From Amia ocellicauda (taxonomy: Eukaryota; Chordata; Actinopteri; Amiiformes; Amiidae), in NCBI RefSeq assembly GCF_036373705.1, contig NC_089863.1, positions 1,557,444 through 1,621,443 on the forward strand: a DNA stretch of 64,000 bases. The letters run 5' to 3'. Of this stretch, positions 22,386-33,434 are shown in pieces. The notes beneath the pieces are model-generated. The model did not search any database. It was not told the DNA's origin and saw nothing but the letters and a program-made list of their open reading frames with translations. Both the position numbers and the translations under genes were made by a program. Position 1 is the first letter of the stretch; each line of letters opens with the position of its first letter.

Positions 22386-23705
22386 TATATATATGACCTT
22401 CACCATCACTGGGTTCTTTGCCTCTACAGTAATTACCGCGATCCCCGTAATATAGGTCTTAAAATCATTATTTTGTTTGTTTCTTGCCACAATGATCGTA
22501 TTTTCCTTTTTTGTCTCCACTCTGCTGTGGAATAACGGGAACAGTACACAATGTCAGTGTATGTTCTTCTACGTAGTTACTAAATAAATAGCACAACTGA
22601 TTTATACTCCTTTCTTTGGCCATGGTTGTACTGTGTTTGAATTGATGTTTCGGGGTTACCCCAGGGGTTGTGACGTGCCGGTAGGACTCCGCTTCTCTGG
22701 CCCTTGGCTTCTTTGAAGAGAAGGCCTACAAATTCCACCATCTGTCTGAGTTATGGTTCTATAGTCGCAGCAGAAGTGAGAAAGGTAACACATTGTTGCA
22801 AATAAAGGGTGTGTATACTTCCAACTACACATAAATTCATCTTAAATTATGAACCATAAACCTACTGGTGAATGAAGTACTAAAATATAAAACAGACCTA
22901 TGTGGCACACACAAGAAACATGTGTCATATAGAAATAACATGAGACAACACAGCCAACAAAATGCCCAAGGGGCTGTACAAGAAGAAGACAACAGGACAG
23001 AAGAATATAATAATACACAGTGCCCTTGCGTCGCTCTGCCGTTGCTGTGTTGCTTATTGAAAGTGTGCGACTCTGCTGGAGTCATCAAGTTCTCCAGCAC
23101 TTTGATCTGCGATGGCGAGTCAACCCAGCGAAAGACCCTAAAGAGCAGCTGACGATCGCATCAGAGGACACCTCGTCTTTCTCTGCGTTTCCACTCCACA
23201 CACTGTGGGAGGACAGAACCAAGGGCCCGTTATTGTATTCATTTGTGTTATGTGTGGACCGAGACATTTACTTTATTCTGAACAAAAGGAGCACCTGGGG
23301 TGGGGTTTGTATTTTATTTTCTTTATAAATAAAGTAGTGATTGTGAATACTGTGACAATCTGTGCAGACTTACAATGATCTCTTTCTACTATTAAAGCCG
23401 GTGAGATATTTCATCTTCATGTCACTCTGGTCTCTTGTGTTTGTTGACAGATCACCGGCCTCCTCCTTCCAATCTAGTGAATGGGCCCAGTGCAGTGGTT
23501 GTACAGTGAATGGGTGTGAATCCTGTGCTCTGTCAGTACATGCCACTCGCTACAATTAGCTCGTACGTTGCAATTTCTTCAAATATGTATTTCCACAAGT
23601 ATTTGATATTCTGTATTGTCAATTATCTATCTTTCAATTCATGGGTTGTCTTTTCATTACAATCACAGACAACATCAGAGAGCCAATCAAAGCTCGGTAC
23701 AGCAA
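22386..23705. other. Non-coding, present only in the first large copy
   Basis: No gene recognised. Short open frames here have no family resemblance. Sequence from 23706 on is shared again with the second copy (52945 onward). Confidence 0.4.
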
Positions 23706-23976
23706 TTGATACATTGCGATATATCGGACTGCTGGACGGCAGGAAATGTGATGCGACGTCAAAACAGTTTGATGACCAAAAGCTGTGCAGTGTGGAGAAA
23801 TATGGACAACCCTTTGATTGTGTGATTGAAGGCCGATCTCGTGGGAATGCGTGGCACACAGAGGTTATGGGACAAATCACTGGAGAATTACTGCGCTTTA
23901 TATTGATACTTACATATTGATATTGATCATGATCATGAGTAACGTGCGTCTCATCTCCTCTGAAGGTGATCAGGGT
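23706..23976. other. Non-coding segment shared with 52945-53210
   Basis: Contains an open stretch of about 60 codons also found in the second copy with small changes. I do not recognise the translation and see no start, splice or promoter context that would make it a gene. Confidence 0.35.
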
Positions 23977-24500
23977 CTGGTTTCGTGGACAGGGATTAAG
24001 CCTCGTCTTGGACTAAACTGTCCTTTTATACTGGATTCATTCAAGGTGGCTTTCTCAGACATGGTTTGAAACAGTCCTAGATTTAGCCTTCTCTGGATTA
24101 AACCAATCAAGTTTCCATAAAGATTAGATCTACTCCAGGACTAAATGAGGGTTTAAATTAAACCTCCAGGGAGGCAGGTTGAATTCAGATGAACACTGTT
24201 TGTCAATGGAGACATTATTTTGACTCAATGAGGACCAAAAGCACCAGAAAGGCCAGATATTCGACTGTTTGACAGGTGCAACCCACTGAATGATTTTGAT
24301 GAAATCAGCAGATGTGGAGTCTTCTCTCTTGTGGCTCTTAAAATGGATTAGGCAGCTCTAGAAAAGTGTCAGTAACAAGAGAACAAATAAAAAGATAAGT
24401 CAAATGAATATGGGCATTTAAAAATGGTCCGCCAGTAAAAGACAATTGAACCCGAGTGCAGAATACACACCCAGTGAGCTCAGTCCCTCATCTGAGATGT

Positions 24501-24882
24501 TCAGATGCTCATTATCTGGGACTCCTTTGATGGGTTGCTATCCTCTAAAATACCATTCAGTAGGTCACCCGACGAGTCATTTTGTACCTGCTTTGGTGGT
24601 GCACCACCAGTCTTAACCCTCTCTCTTCTGACCTCAGCATTAGTCTTTTTTAGGGCAATTTTCCGATTATCCCACAAGACCTTGCAGGAGGGACAGATGT
24701 CATGTAACACAAGCAATGTCACTCAAACTGAAATCACTCAAATGAAAAAGGTTCTCACCTGAAGTGGGACAGCATTCATCAGCACTGAATTCATCGCATA
24801 TGTCTGTCCATGTAGGTTTCTCCTCAAATTCAATAGTCACGTTGTGCTGTTCATGTTCTTTAATTATTGTAAAGATACTCAC
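24501..24882 (-). pseudogene. Myb/SANT-like protein fragment (Harbinger accessory type)
   Basis: One minus-strand frame contains CKVLWDNRKIALKKTNAEVR and then RRERVKTGGAPP, the pattern of the Myb/SANT-like (MADF/NAIF1-like) DNA-binding proteins that accompany Harbinger transposases. A partly overlapping frame at 24700-24882 has FSADECCPTSG and may be a further piece. Neither is full length. Its place inside Harbinger-like ends supports the call. Deleted from the second large copy. Confidence 0.4.
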
Positions 24883-24889
24883 AATGGGT

Positions 24890-25440
24890 TAGTGAACCCA
24901 GACACAGAGCGACAAGGCAGGTTAGGCTAGCAGGAGGTCATGGGCCGGTGAACAGTACAGTGTAGGCAAAGACAGGAATCAGGGTCGTGGGATAAGGCAA
25001 ACAACACTAACTAGGTAATCCAAAGAGGACTGGTCAAGACTGGTCAAGACTGGTCAAGACTGGTCAAGACTGGTCAAGACTGGTCAAGACTGGTCAAGAC
25101 TGGTCAAGACTGGTCAAGACTGGTCAAGACTGGTCAAGACTGGTCAAGACTGGTCAAGACTGGTCAAGACTGGTCAAGACACAATAACCATTCCGCAATG
25201 TAAACTCCTAGAGAAGGCAAGACTTCACAGAGAACAAAGGCAGACAGAGGGGTATATATACAGGAGCAAGGAAATGAGGAACAGGTGTGCTAATGGATTG
25301 GGGAACAAGGGGCAATAATTCAATAATGAGGTGAAGAGGAATGGAAAAACAGGGGAGACATAACACTGGGGAAAACTGAACCTCTGGTGGGGAGATGTAG
25401 ACATGACAGGAACCCCCTTCATGCTGAATGCATGACAGTT
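24890..25440 (-). other. LTR-like block inside the Harbinger-like element
   Basis: On the minus strand it reads like a retroviral-type U3/R: CT-rich start, then a TATATATACCCC box near 25255-25265. Both termini and any target duplication are unclear, so this is only a suggestion. Confidence 0.25.
25031..25180. repeat. Perfect 10-bp tandem repeat, 15 copies
   Basis: Fifteen identical copies of tggtcaagac with no variant. The lack of any mutation points to very recent expansion. Confidence 0.97.
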
Positions 25441-25900
25441 ATGTGGTGGTTTGGCACTATTTGCTCTAATAGAGTTGTTTCACACTCGCTGAAATGTTAA
25501 AAGTGCGTTCTCTCCTCTTGTTCCATTGTTTCATCTGTGTCTCCTGCTCTCCACACAAGGGTATATGTTTTGTAATCCAATGCTGGTTTTATGAGCAGCT
25601 GTAGGCTTGAGCCGTGTGCACACACTTGAATTAATCAGGACTAACACAGTCAAGACATAACTAATCCACAACGAACCTGTGTTTCAGAAAGACACCTTTT
25701 AAACCATGATTAACTATTCCAGATTAAGGCCTATTCCGGTCTTAATTGATACCCTGTCTGGGAAACCAGCCATAGATGTGTTTCCAACTGAACAGGGTTT
25801 AAAAAGCAAAAATAATGATCATTGTTCATCTTGAGGTGTTTGAGATCCACTCAGACATTAACAAGTGTGTATTATAATCAGACACACTGCAGTGTGTCAC

Positions 25901-25905
25901 TATTA

Positions 25906-25964
<59 letters not shown>

Positions 25965-26860
25965 TTTATTTCTTGGCAGACACCCTTATCCAGGGCGACT
26001 TACAACATAAGTGCAGAAATACAGTGAAGTACAAGGTATCAATCATTACAAATTCAATTTAGCTAAAACAGCAATTCAGAATAATACATTTTACAAATTA
26101 CAATTTACAATTTACAATAAAGTTCAGTAAGTGAGGTCCTACATCCTGGACAGTGAAAGTGCTGTCAAGATGTCGGGTCACAGACGAGGGCTGCGGGAAA
26201 GGGAGCAAGGAGGAAAACAATCAAGAACACGAGAAGCATAATAAAACTGTGAAGTGCTATCTAGCAGGGATAGAGGACTAATATTACAAGTGCTGTCGGA
26301 AGAGATGCGTCTTGATAAGCGCTGGAATGAGGTCAGGGACTCTGCTGTTTTGACTTCGGTGGGCAGGTCGTTCAGGGATGAGAAGGAGCGGCTCTGGAGG
26401 AAGGGGAGTGGAGAGGAGGCAGAGATAGTCTTCTGGCACTGGAGGAGCGCAGTGGTCTGGAGGGGATGTATGGAAAGACGAGTGTCTGAAGGTAGCTTGG
26501 TGCAGTGTGGACGAGACAGCGGTAGGTGAGGGTCAGTGTCTTGAACTGAATGTGTGCCGCTATCGGGAGCCAGTGGAGGGAGCGGAGCAGTGGAGTAGTG
26601 TGTGAATCGGGCAGAGAGACACCAGACGAGCCGCAGAGTCCTGATGAGCTGGAGCGGCGGGTAGTGGATGCAGGCAGGCCGGCCAGGAGGGAGTTGCAGT
26701 ATCCAGTTGGGAGAGGACCAGTGACTGGACGAGCAGCTGAGTCGAGTAGTCGGTGAGGAAGGGATGGATCCGGCGTATGTTGCTCAGGAAGAATCTGCAG
26801 GTGCGTGTCAGCGTGGTGATGTGCTGGGTGTAGGAGAGCACAGGATCTATGAGAGCGCAC
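25901..26860 (-). mobile_element. L2-type LINE, 5'-truncated, with TAA tail (copy 1)
   Basis: Minus-strand 3' end of an L2-family non-LTR retrotransposon. Translation shows the ORF2 C-terminal block LVQSLVLSQLD, then SLHWLPIAAHIQFKTLTLTY and APSYLQTLV, spread over shifted frames. The 3' UTR ends with gtcgccctggataagggtgt and ggcagacaccct-type sequence, followed by (TAA)n, seen on the plus strand as (ATT)n at 25901-25967. Several frameshifts make it dead. The copy at 53311 keeps PKWWNDLPTEVKT, which is lost here. Confidence 0.85.
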
Positions 26861-27256
26861 TATGAAAGCGTGTCGTTGCACACGTCCTGACAGAAGCACC
26901 TCCCTGGTGCTGCTCCACCGCACGGCCCTGCTGTCCAGCTCTACAGTCCCTCAGCACTGAGACCAAGGGAGGACAGGACAGAAGAGCCGTCTCTCTGAGT
27001 CTCTCATTGTGGGGACATGTGTAACATTGTGCAGCTGCGGCCACAACTGTGTGTGAACTGACACGGTCAGAGAGTGTCTGTCATTTATTACTGTGTCTGG
27101 AACCAGCGGACAAGAGCTCTCAATGACAAGGACACCAGTCTGGAGTTTTTGTTTCTGCTCTCAGAAATCCTTCAGATCTGAAACACAGCAGTGGCATCAG
27201 AGCCAGAGTGAACTTTAATATCTTTACACACAGACAGTGATGTGAAACCCAGTGAT
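26861..27256. other. Non-coding flank of GIMAP block 2
   Basis: Shared with 54120-54480. At about 27211 the sequence jumps directly to the minisatellite flank; compared with block 3, about 470 bp (54476-54951) are missing here. Confidence 0.5.
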
Positions 27257-27446
27257 GTCCACATGAGCCCCGCAGTGTGAGCTCAGAGCAGGGTGTCCAC
27301 ATGAGCCCCGCAGTGTGAGCTCAGAGCAGGGCGTCCACATGAGCCCCGCAGTGTGAGCTCAGAGCAGGGTGTCCACATGAGCCCCGCAGTGTGAGCTCAG
27401 AGCAGGGCGTCCACATGAGCCCCGCAGTGTGAGCCCAGAGCAGGGC
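27257..27446. repeat. 38-bp minisatellite, 5 copies (block 2)
   Basis: Same unit as at 417-530, with five copies and alternating gggt/gggc ends. Confidence 0.92.
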
Positions 27447-27564
27447 GTCCCGCTCAGGAGCCCCAGTCCCACAGCCCCTTCAGCACAGCTGTCAGTCCCC
27501 ATGGCTGTACAGAGCACACTGGGGCTCAGGGCTCCTCCAGGGCAGGGTCCTCTGTGCCAGACAC

Positions 27565-27567
<3 letters not shown>

Positions 27568-27601
<34 letters not shown>
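27568..27601. repeat. GA microsatellite
   Basis: Uninterrupted (GA)n between the 38-bp and 46-bp minisatellites of block 2. Confidence 0.9.
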
Positions 27602-27604
<3 letters not shown>

Positions 27605-28292
27605 CAGTGGTCTAGTTGAGCTGTGTGTCAGTGTGCTGTAGTGACACAGTCAGGGGTGTAGTGGGGCTGTGTGTCAGTGTGCTGTAGTGACACAGTCAGG
27701 GGTGTAGTGGAGCTGTGTGTCAGTGTGATGTAGTGACACAGTCAGGGGTGTAGTGGAGCTGTGTGTCAGTGTGCTGTAGTGACACAGTCAGGAGTGTAGT
27801 GGAGCTGTGTGTCAGTGTGATAGTGACACAGTCAGGGGTGTAGTAGAGCTGTGTGTCAGTGTTCTGTAGTGACACAGTCAGGGGTGTAGTGGGGCTGTGT
27901 GTCAGTGTGCTGTAGTGACACAGTCAGGGGTGTAGTGGAGCTGTGTGTCAGTGTGATGTAGTGACACAGTCAGGGGAGTAGTGGAGCTGTGTGTCAGTGT
28001 GATAGTGACACAGTCAGGGGTGTAGTGGAGCTGTGTGTCAGTGTGCTGTAGTGACACAGTCAGGGGTGTAGTGGGGCTGTGTGTCAGTGTGCTGTATTGA
28101 CACAGTCAGGGGTGTAGTGGAGCTGTGTGTCAGTGTGCTGTAGTGACACAGTCAGGGGTGTAGTGGAGCTGTGTGTCAGTGTGCTGTAGTGACACAGTCA
28201 GGGGTGTAGTGGAGCTGTGTGTCAGTGTGCTGTAGTGACACAGTCAGGGGTGTAGTGGAGCTGTGTGTCAGTGTGCTGTAGTGACACAGTAA
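27605..28292. repeat. 46-bp minisatellite, about 15 copies (block 2)
   Basis: Expanded version of the array at 704-981, with mixed agctg/ggctg variants and some shortened units that lack gctg or gtag. Ends at the taagtaagaggcctcag that precedes the GIMAP exon. Confidence 0.92.
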
Positions 28293-28325
28293 GTAAGAGG
28301 CCTCAGTGCTGTGCTGTATTTGCTG

Positions 28326-29419
28326 TTAATCTGACCACACTGACTTACTGTGGGGTGGATTCCAACCTTTACTGTTTCTCCTCCTGACAGGCAGTGTGGA
28401 TCCCTCTCTCTCCATCTCCTCCTCCTCTTCATCCCTCTGTTTCTCTCCTCCTCTCTCCTCCCTCCTCCCTGCTGCTCTGGCTCCTCCCACTACAGCTCCT
28501 ATAGCACTTCCTGCTGCCGCTGCTCCTGGTCCAATCAGGGCTCCTGCTATGGCCCCCACTGCGGCCCCTACAGCTGCTCCCAGGGCCACTGCTGCTGCGC
28601 TGGCACCCTGCCTCACCGAGTCCAGCCGCCTCTCTGCCTCGTCTCTGGCCTGTCTCTCATAGCACCGCCTGAGCTCCTCCATCTCCCTGCGGTGTCTCTC
28701 CTCCACCTCTCTCCTCTCCCTCTCCCACTCCTCCCTCAGCGCCTCCATCTCTCTCTCCAGCCTCTCTCTCTTCTCTCCCTTCTCCTGCAGCCCTTCTATC
28801 CCCCTCCTGTAGTGAAAGACACTCAGTCCTGCCAGCATCTCGTCTATCTTGTCCAGCAGCTCTGTGACCTGAGTGCCGTCGCTCCTGTCCCTGTTGTTGA
28901 GAACATGATACCTGTTCCCACATTTCTCCACCAGCCACTGGAGCTCCTTGTGTCTCTCAATGTGCTGCTCAATGGTTGTGTCTCCCAGTTTGTCCCCCCC
29001 AGTGAACAGCACTATAGTGTGTCTCCAGACTCTCTCACTGAGGAGCTCCAGGTGTTCCTGCGCTGATCTCCTCTCTCTCTCTGTGAATGACCTCCTCCAC
29101 ACAGGAATGGCCAGGAGGAGAGCGTGGGGTCCCGGGGGACACAGAGACACACTGCGCACAATCTCCTGTTTAACACACTCTGGACTCTCCTGTACAGAAT
29201 CAGTCCACCTCCAGCCTGGTGTGTCGACCACAGTGACCTGCCTCCCGGCCACGTCACCCTGGCTCTTCTCACTCTGCTCAGCCACTCCAGTCTGAAACGC
29301 CTCTCTGCCCAGGATGGTGTTTCCTGATGAACTCTTCCCAGTCAGTCCACTCCACCCCAGCAGCACAATCCTCAGCTCTGAGAGACGATGTGTCTCAGGG
29401 GAAGCAGTCTGTCTCCCCC
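28326..29419 (-). CDS. GIMAP fusion exon: B-type G domain joined to A-type tail
   Basis: A single exon of about 357 residues. Its first part (29419 down to about 28771) is B-type: conserved box LQWLVEKCGNRYH, DTPGW and TGGD. After LQEKGEKRER it switches to A-type sequence (LEREMEALREE), the Ala/Gly-rich hydrophobic stretch and the tail with RRRNS. The junction lies in CT-repeat DNA at 28762-28771. The acceptor is at 29420-29421, the donor GTAAGT at 28343-28348 (exon end 28349), and the read-through stop at 28326. The P-loop reads GWSGLTGKS, one residue longer than GxxxxGKS because of a 3-bp insertion, which may weaken GTP binding. Most likely produced by deletion between exons B and A after duplication. 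Confidence 0.85.
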
Positions 29420-30772
29420 CTGTCAGAGAGAAACAACACAGTTTATATCCCTCTTCAGCCCCACTGCCTCTCCCTCCATCCCTCCCTCTCCCACACTCGT
29501 CCCCTCCCTCTCTCCATTCTTCTTTCTTTATTTGTGCTTTATTATTCTCGTGTGTGTGTGTGTGGTGAGTGTGAGCACAGTGTTGTCCGCTGTGTTGATT
29601 GTGTCGTCTCTCCTCTATATGTCTGTGTGTATTCGTGTGTGTGTTGTCACAGTGTGGGGGGCGATGAAGCAAATCTGAATTGGAATTGATCTGTTTTTTT
29701 CCGTGACATTCTTCAATAATGGCCGAACCTGCTCACTTCTTATAACTGACATTGTTTTTCTTTTTACTGCCATATTGATATTTCTCTCCTCCATTTCTCT
29801 TCTCCTTCCCTCCATATTCATCTACTTCCCTCCGTCTTCCACTTTTCCCCTCTTCTTTCCCACCATCCCCACCAAAATCCTCCCCCCGACTCCCTCTCTC
29901 TCTCTCCCTCCCTCCTTCTGCGCTCCCTTTCTTCTCATTGTTTTTTCCTCTCATTTTTTCTCATTCTCCCTTCATTTTCCCACTTTCTCTCTATACCCAC
30001 CCTCTCTATCCCACTCAAGCTCTCTGCCCGCACTTTACTTCTCTCCCCTTCACAAAAAACATGTTATCTAGTTTTTCCGACTGTAGGAATTGTTTCTGCT
30101 GGATTGTCTGTGTTGGCCCAAGACGCTAGTCATGTGTTATTATTGAAAGTCCATTTCCTGTCAATATCTCTGAGTGTGTTGACACATCTCTACTGTGTGG
30201 CAGGTTATTTTTGTTGGGAAGAGGAAATCTGAATGAATGGATTAGAATAATCTAAATGTAATTATAAAAGATTTAGCTAGCTTGCTAACTTTAGTTTGCT
30301 AGTTATCTGCCGTCACAGTACCTCTCGTGTGATCTCAGTGCGTTTAGAAATATATATGAATATTATTTTATTTTATTTCTTAATGTCTAAAAGCGTGGTC
30401 TTGGGCACATAGTCTGTAGCAAGCTGCGTTATTATAACTGACCGCTTGTGGTCTGGACAATCTCCGTATTATTCATCAGGGTTAGGTGTTCTGAATTAGT
30501 TTGAATTGTTTTCTTACAGTGTGTTGTTAGTTAAGCAGGCATTGTAGATTGTTGCCCATTTTGTACCGGTTAGTCTAAGTGGTTGGAAGTCTGAGAAACT
30601 ATATGTCAATCTTAAAGTTTAACCCGGCTCTATGAAAGGATTTTTCATTTTCCATTTAATCTGTAGGAGCCAATGGCATTAGGTAGTTAATCAAATATTC
30701 AGGAATGCCTTCACAGTTAAGTTCCTTTGCATCTGACATTTCATATCTCTTTATCATTATTTTACCAAGCAG
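29420..30772. other. Upstream region of the fusion GIMAP exon
   Basis: Homologous to 60521-61911 and, up to about 30050, to 4644-5400. GT run near 29551-29564, then C/T-rich DNA. No first exon assigned. Confidence 0.5.
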
Positions 30773-31460
30773 ATCAATGAAGAATTCAAGAGAAAAACCA
30801 AAGTCAGTTTTGAGACCAATTTTATGGCAAAACCTGACCGATATACCCCAGAACTAATGTCCTTGTTCTCATCAAGAGGAGGAGCTGCAGGAGTGAAGAT
30901 CAAGCTCATTAAGGACATGCGTCTCTAGGTATGAATAGGCCTGATGATGCCATCATTTAAAGAACAGTCAGATTCAGTCTTCACTAGACCCACAAACTCC
31001 TGTATTCTCTTCATGGTAAAAAGTCCTCTCTATTGGGAAGATATCTCACAATTAAATATAATTCTGTATCAGTCGATAATTATTTTTAAAATTAATAGAA
31101 ACTGTAGAAACAGCCTATTCCGGGGGAGCAGCAGTCTTTCCAACAGATGGGACTTTTTACCATTGAGATTTGTCTCAACTGCGGAGAATCCCCTTCTCAT
31201 ACCAATTTCATTGTAATATTCTTACTTTGGTTAATTTATTTTGATATGGACAGTGTGTCCAACGTGATCGAGGGAGCAGAGATCCTGGAGGGGCTTGATG
31301 CACCACAGCCTTGCTGATGGGCCTGATATGTGCTCTGAATCTCCAAAACCCAAATGAACTGAAGCCTACTTTGGAGAAATTTCAAAAGTTACTTCTGAAG
31401 TTGGACAACCTGAAAGGCAGCCCAGAAGTGATGTCTCTCAAACACAAACTGCCCTCCTGA
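30773..31460 (+). pseudogene. Two exons of a decayed multi-copy fish gene (SAMD3-like), copy 1
   Basis: Exon a (30773-30928) follows an AG and reads INEEFKRKTKVSFETNFMAK, then PDRYTPELMSLF. A 4-bp insertion (gcgt) near 30920 puts a stop before its GT donor; block 3 lacks the insertion. Exon b (31254-31460) continues in the matching phase with VIEGAEILEGLD, then needs a frame change to read ALLMGLICALNLQNPNELKP, ending at TGA 31458-31460. These blocks recall the C-terminus of an abundant fish family often labelled SAMD3-like (from memory, not searched). Introns are kept, so it is a duplicated rather than processed pseudogene. Plus strand, opposite to GIMAP. Confidence 0.55.
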
Positions 31461-31547
31461 GCCACCTTTCTCACATTCGATGGGATTATTTGAGGTCATT
31501 GTTCATTTATTCACTGTTTTTGTAAGTATATTTGTGTTGATATACCT

Positions 31548-31588
<41 letters not shown>

Positions 31589-32013
31589 GAGAGAGAGAGT
31601 TTGTGTGTGCGTAAATGTACATGTATGTATAAGTGCTGTGAGTGATCGGGTGTTGTGTGAGCGCTGGGTGAATGTGTTTGTATCAGTGTGCTTGTGGGAG
31701 AGGGAGGGGTGTGTGTGGTGTAAAGAGGGTGTCCTGGGAAAAGGCTAGGATGTGTAGTTTTCTTTTCCTTTTTTACCGAGGGCCATGTCTTACTGTTGGA
31801 TGTTGTATCTGAGCATGTCCCTTTAAAGAAGAAGATACAGCAGGTGCCCCAGGTGAACATTACTTTTCTGTAAGTAAGGCAATCTGAGTTTTGTTGACAA
31901 GGTGACCAATTAGCAGAGCTTATCGACAGAAGTGAATTTTTTGTTTTCACTTTCCATATAGTTTTTTTGTGTTCTCTCAAATGTTTTCAAGAAGTGCTCT
32001 TTTATGTTATATA
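31461..32013. other. Non-coding with GT/GA microsatellite
   Basis: (GT)n then (GA)n at about 31550-31600. No gene. The minus-strand frame over it is a translation of simple repeat. Confidence 0.6.
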
Positions 32014-32078
32014 CAGCTCTGGAAAAATTAACATTGATTTCTGAACTAGGAGTGGTCTCTTAATTCTTTCCAGAGCTG
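32014..32078. mobile_element. 65-bp palindromic MITE fragment
   Basis: Begins CAGCTCTGGAAAAATTAA and ends with the near inverse TTAATTCTTTCCAGAGCTG, flanked by TA on both sides (32012-32013, 32079-32080). Much shorter than usual elements with these ends, so probably internally deleted. The same copy is at 63150-63214. Confidence 0.6.
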
Positions 32079-32765
32079 TATGTTATCATACAATTGTTTG
32101 TGTACAACGCTTACCAATAAATAAGTCTTTATTTTTGTTTTTCTTAACTTCATATAATTGAGCAATTAATTCTTAATATGTTTAAGTCAACAATATGCAT
32201 AAGATATTGAGTAGAACTGACAAAACACTGCTAGTTGGATCAGCTTAATATTCCTATGAGTATGAACATGAATAAGCCATGTTGGTTGAACTTAGTTTTG
32301 TAGTTTTTGTCTGACAGTAATAGGTTTGTAGAATTTAGAGCTGAAATTACTTACAAAGATCCATGCAAATAGTTGCCTTTTTTAAGTAGAGACGGTGTAT
32401 GTTTTTTTAGAGTGTAGGGTTGGCTCGATACCACTTTTTCTTTTCCGATACGTCAACCTTGACTATCTGCCGATACCGATACGATCTGATCTTTTTTTGG
32501 TCTCAAATACTAAGCTGTTAATATGCCATTGGTATGGATGCACTTTGCTTACGATAGCCATCTAAAAATCGTCATGCTCAAACTGTGAAACAAATTCTGT
32601 ATTTCCCTAAAGGAAAAAATACAAAGCCCACAACAGCGTGACTTATGCAGTAGTGCTGCTTCCTTTTATTTAGTCACGGTTTTAAATTAAAAAAACTATG
32701 AATCCTGAAATATCACTGAAAGTACAGCTTTGTACAAAATAAAATGGCAGGATTTGGGCTATATA

Positions 32766-33434
32766 ACTGATCAGCCATAACAATATGATCACTGACAGGT
32801 GAAGTGAATGACACTGATAATCTCGTTATCATGGCACCTGTCAGTGGGTGGGATATATTAGGCAGCAAGTGAACATTTTGTCCTCAAAGTTGATGTGTTA
32901 GAAGCAGGAAAAATGGGCAGCGTAAGGATCTCAGCGACTTTGACAAGGGCTAGATTGTGATGCTAGACGACTGGGTCACAGCATCTCCAAAACTGCAGCT
33001 CTTGTGGGGTGTTCCTGGTCTGCAGTGGTCAGTACCTATCAAAAGTGTCCAAGGAAGGAAAAGCGGTGAACTGCCGAATGGGCCTACAATGGGCACGTGA
33101 GCATCAGAACTGGACCACGGAGCAATGGAAGAAGGTGGCCTGGTCTGATGAATCACGAGTTCAAGGTGTTGACTTGGCCTCCAAATTCCCCAGATCTCAA
33201 TCCAATCGAGCATCTGTGGGATGTGCTGGGCAAACAAGTCCGATCCATGGAGGCCCCACCTGGCAACTTACAGGACTTAAAGGATCTGCTGCTAACGTCT
33301 TGGTGCCAGATACCACAGCACAGCTTCAGAGGTCTAGTGGAGTCCATGCCTCGACGGGTCAGGGCTGTTTTGGTGGCAAAAGGGGGACCTACACGATATT
33401 AGGCAGGTGGTCATAATGTTATGGCTGATCGGTG
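32766..33434 (+). mobile_element. Dead Tc1-like element, array copy 1
   Basis: About 0.67 kb with inverted ends (left TGATCAGCCATAACAATATG, right complement CGATCAGCCATAACATTATG). Encodes fragments of a Tc1 transposase in shifted frames: QYLSKVSKEGKAVNC, then WAREHQNWTTEQWKKVAWSD with the first catalytic Asp, then directly WPPNSPDLNPIEHLWDV with the Glu. The segment with the second Asp is missing. The left terminus lacks the outer CAC and its TA. Confidence 0.85.

Larger units (their letters stand above)
23977..25769. mobile_element. PIF/Harbinger-like element, transposase lost
   Basis: Bounded by imperfect inverted ends: CTGGTTTCGTGGACAGGG at the left and, on the other strand, CTGGTTTCCCAGACAGGG at the right, followed by attaag-type words. 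This end sequence resembles PIF/Harbinger elements and MITEs common in fish. The interior holds a Myb/SANT-like reading frame (minus strand), an LTR-like block (24890-25440) and a 10-bp tandem repeat. No nuclease gene is seen and no clear 3-bp target duplication was found. Confidence 0.5.

Noticed and set aside
23510..23920. 136-codon plus-strand frame partly shared with 52882-53154
   Set aside because: The shared portion is about 60 codons with unrecognised sequence; the rest differs and there is no gene context.
31507..31980. 157-codon minus-strand frame with Ser/His/Thr repeats
   Set aside because: Covers GT/GA microsatellite and non-coding sequence; low-complexity translation only.
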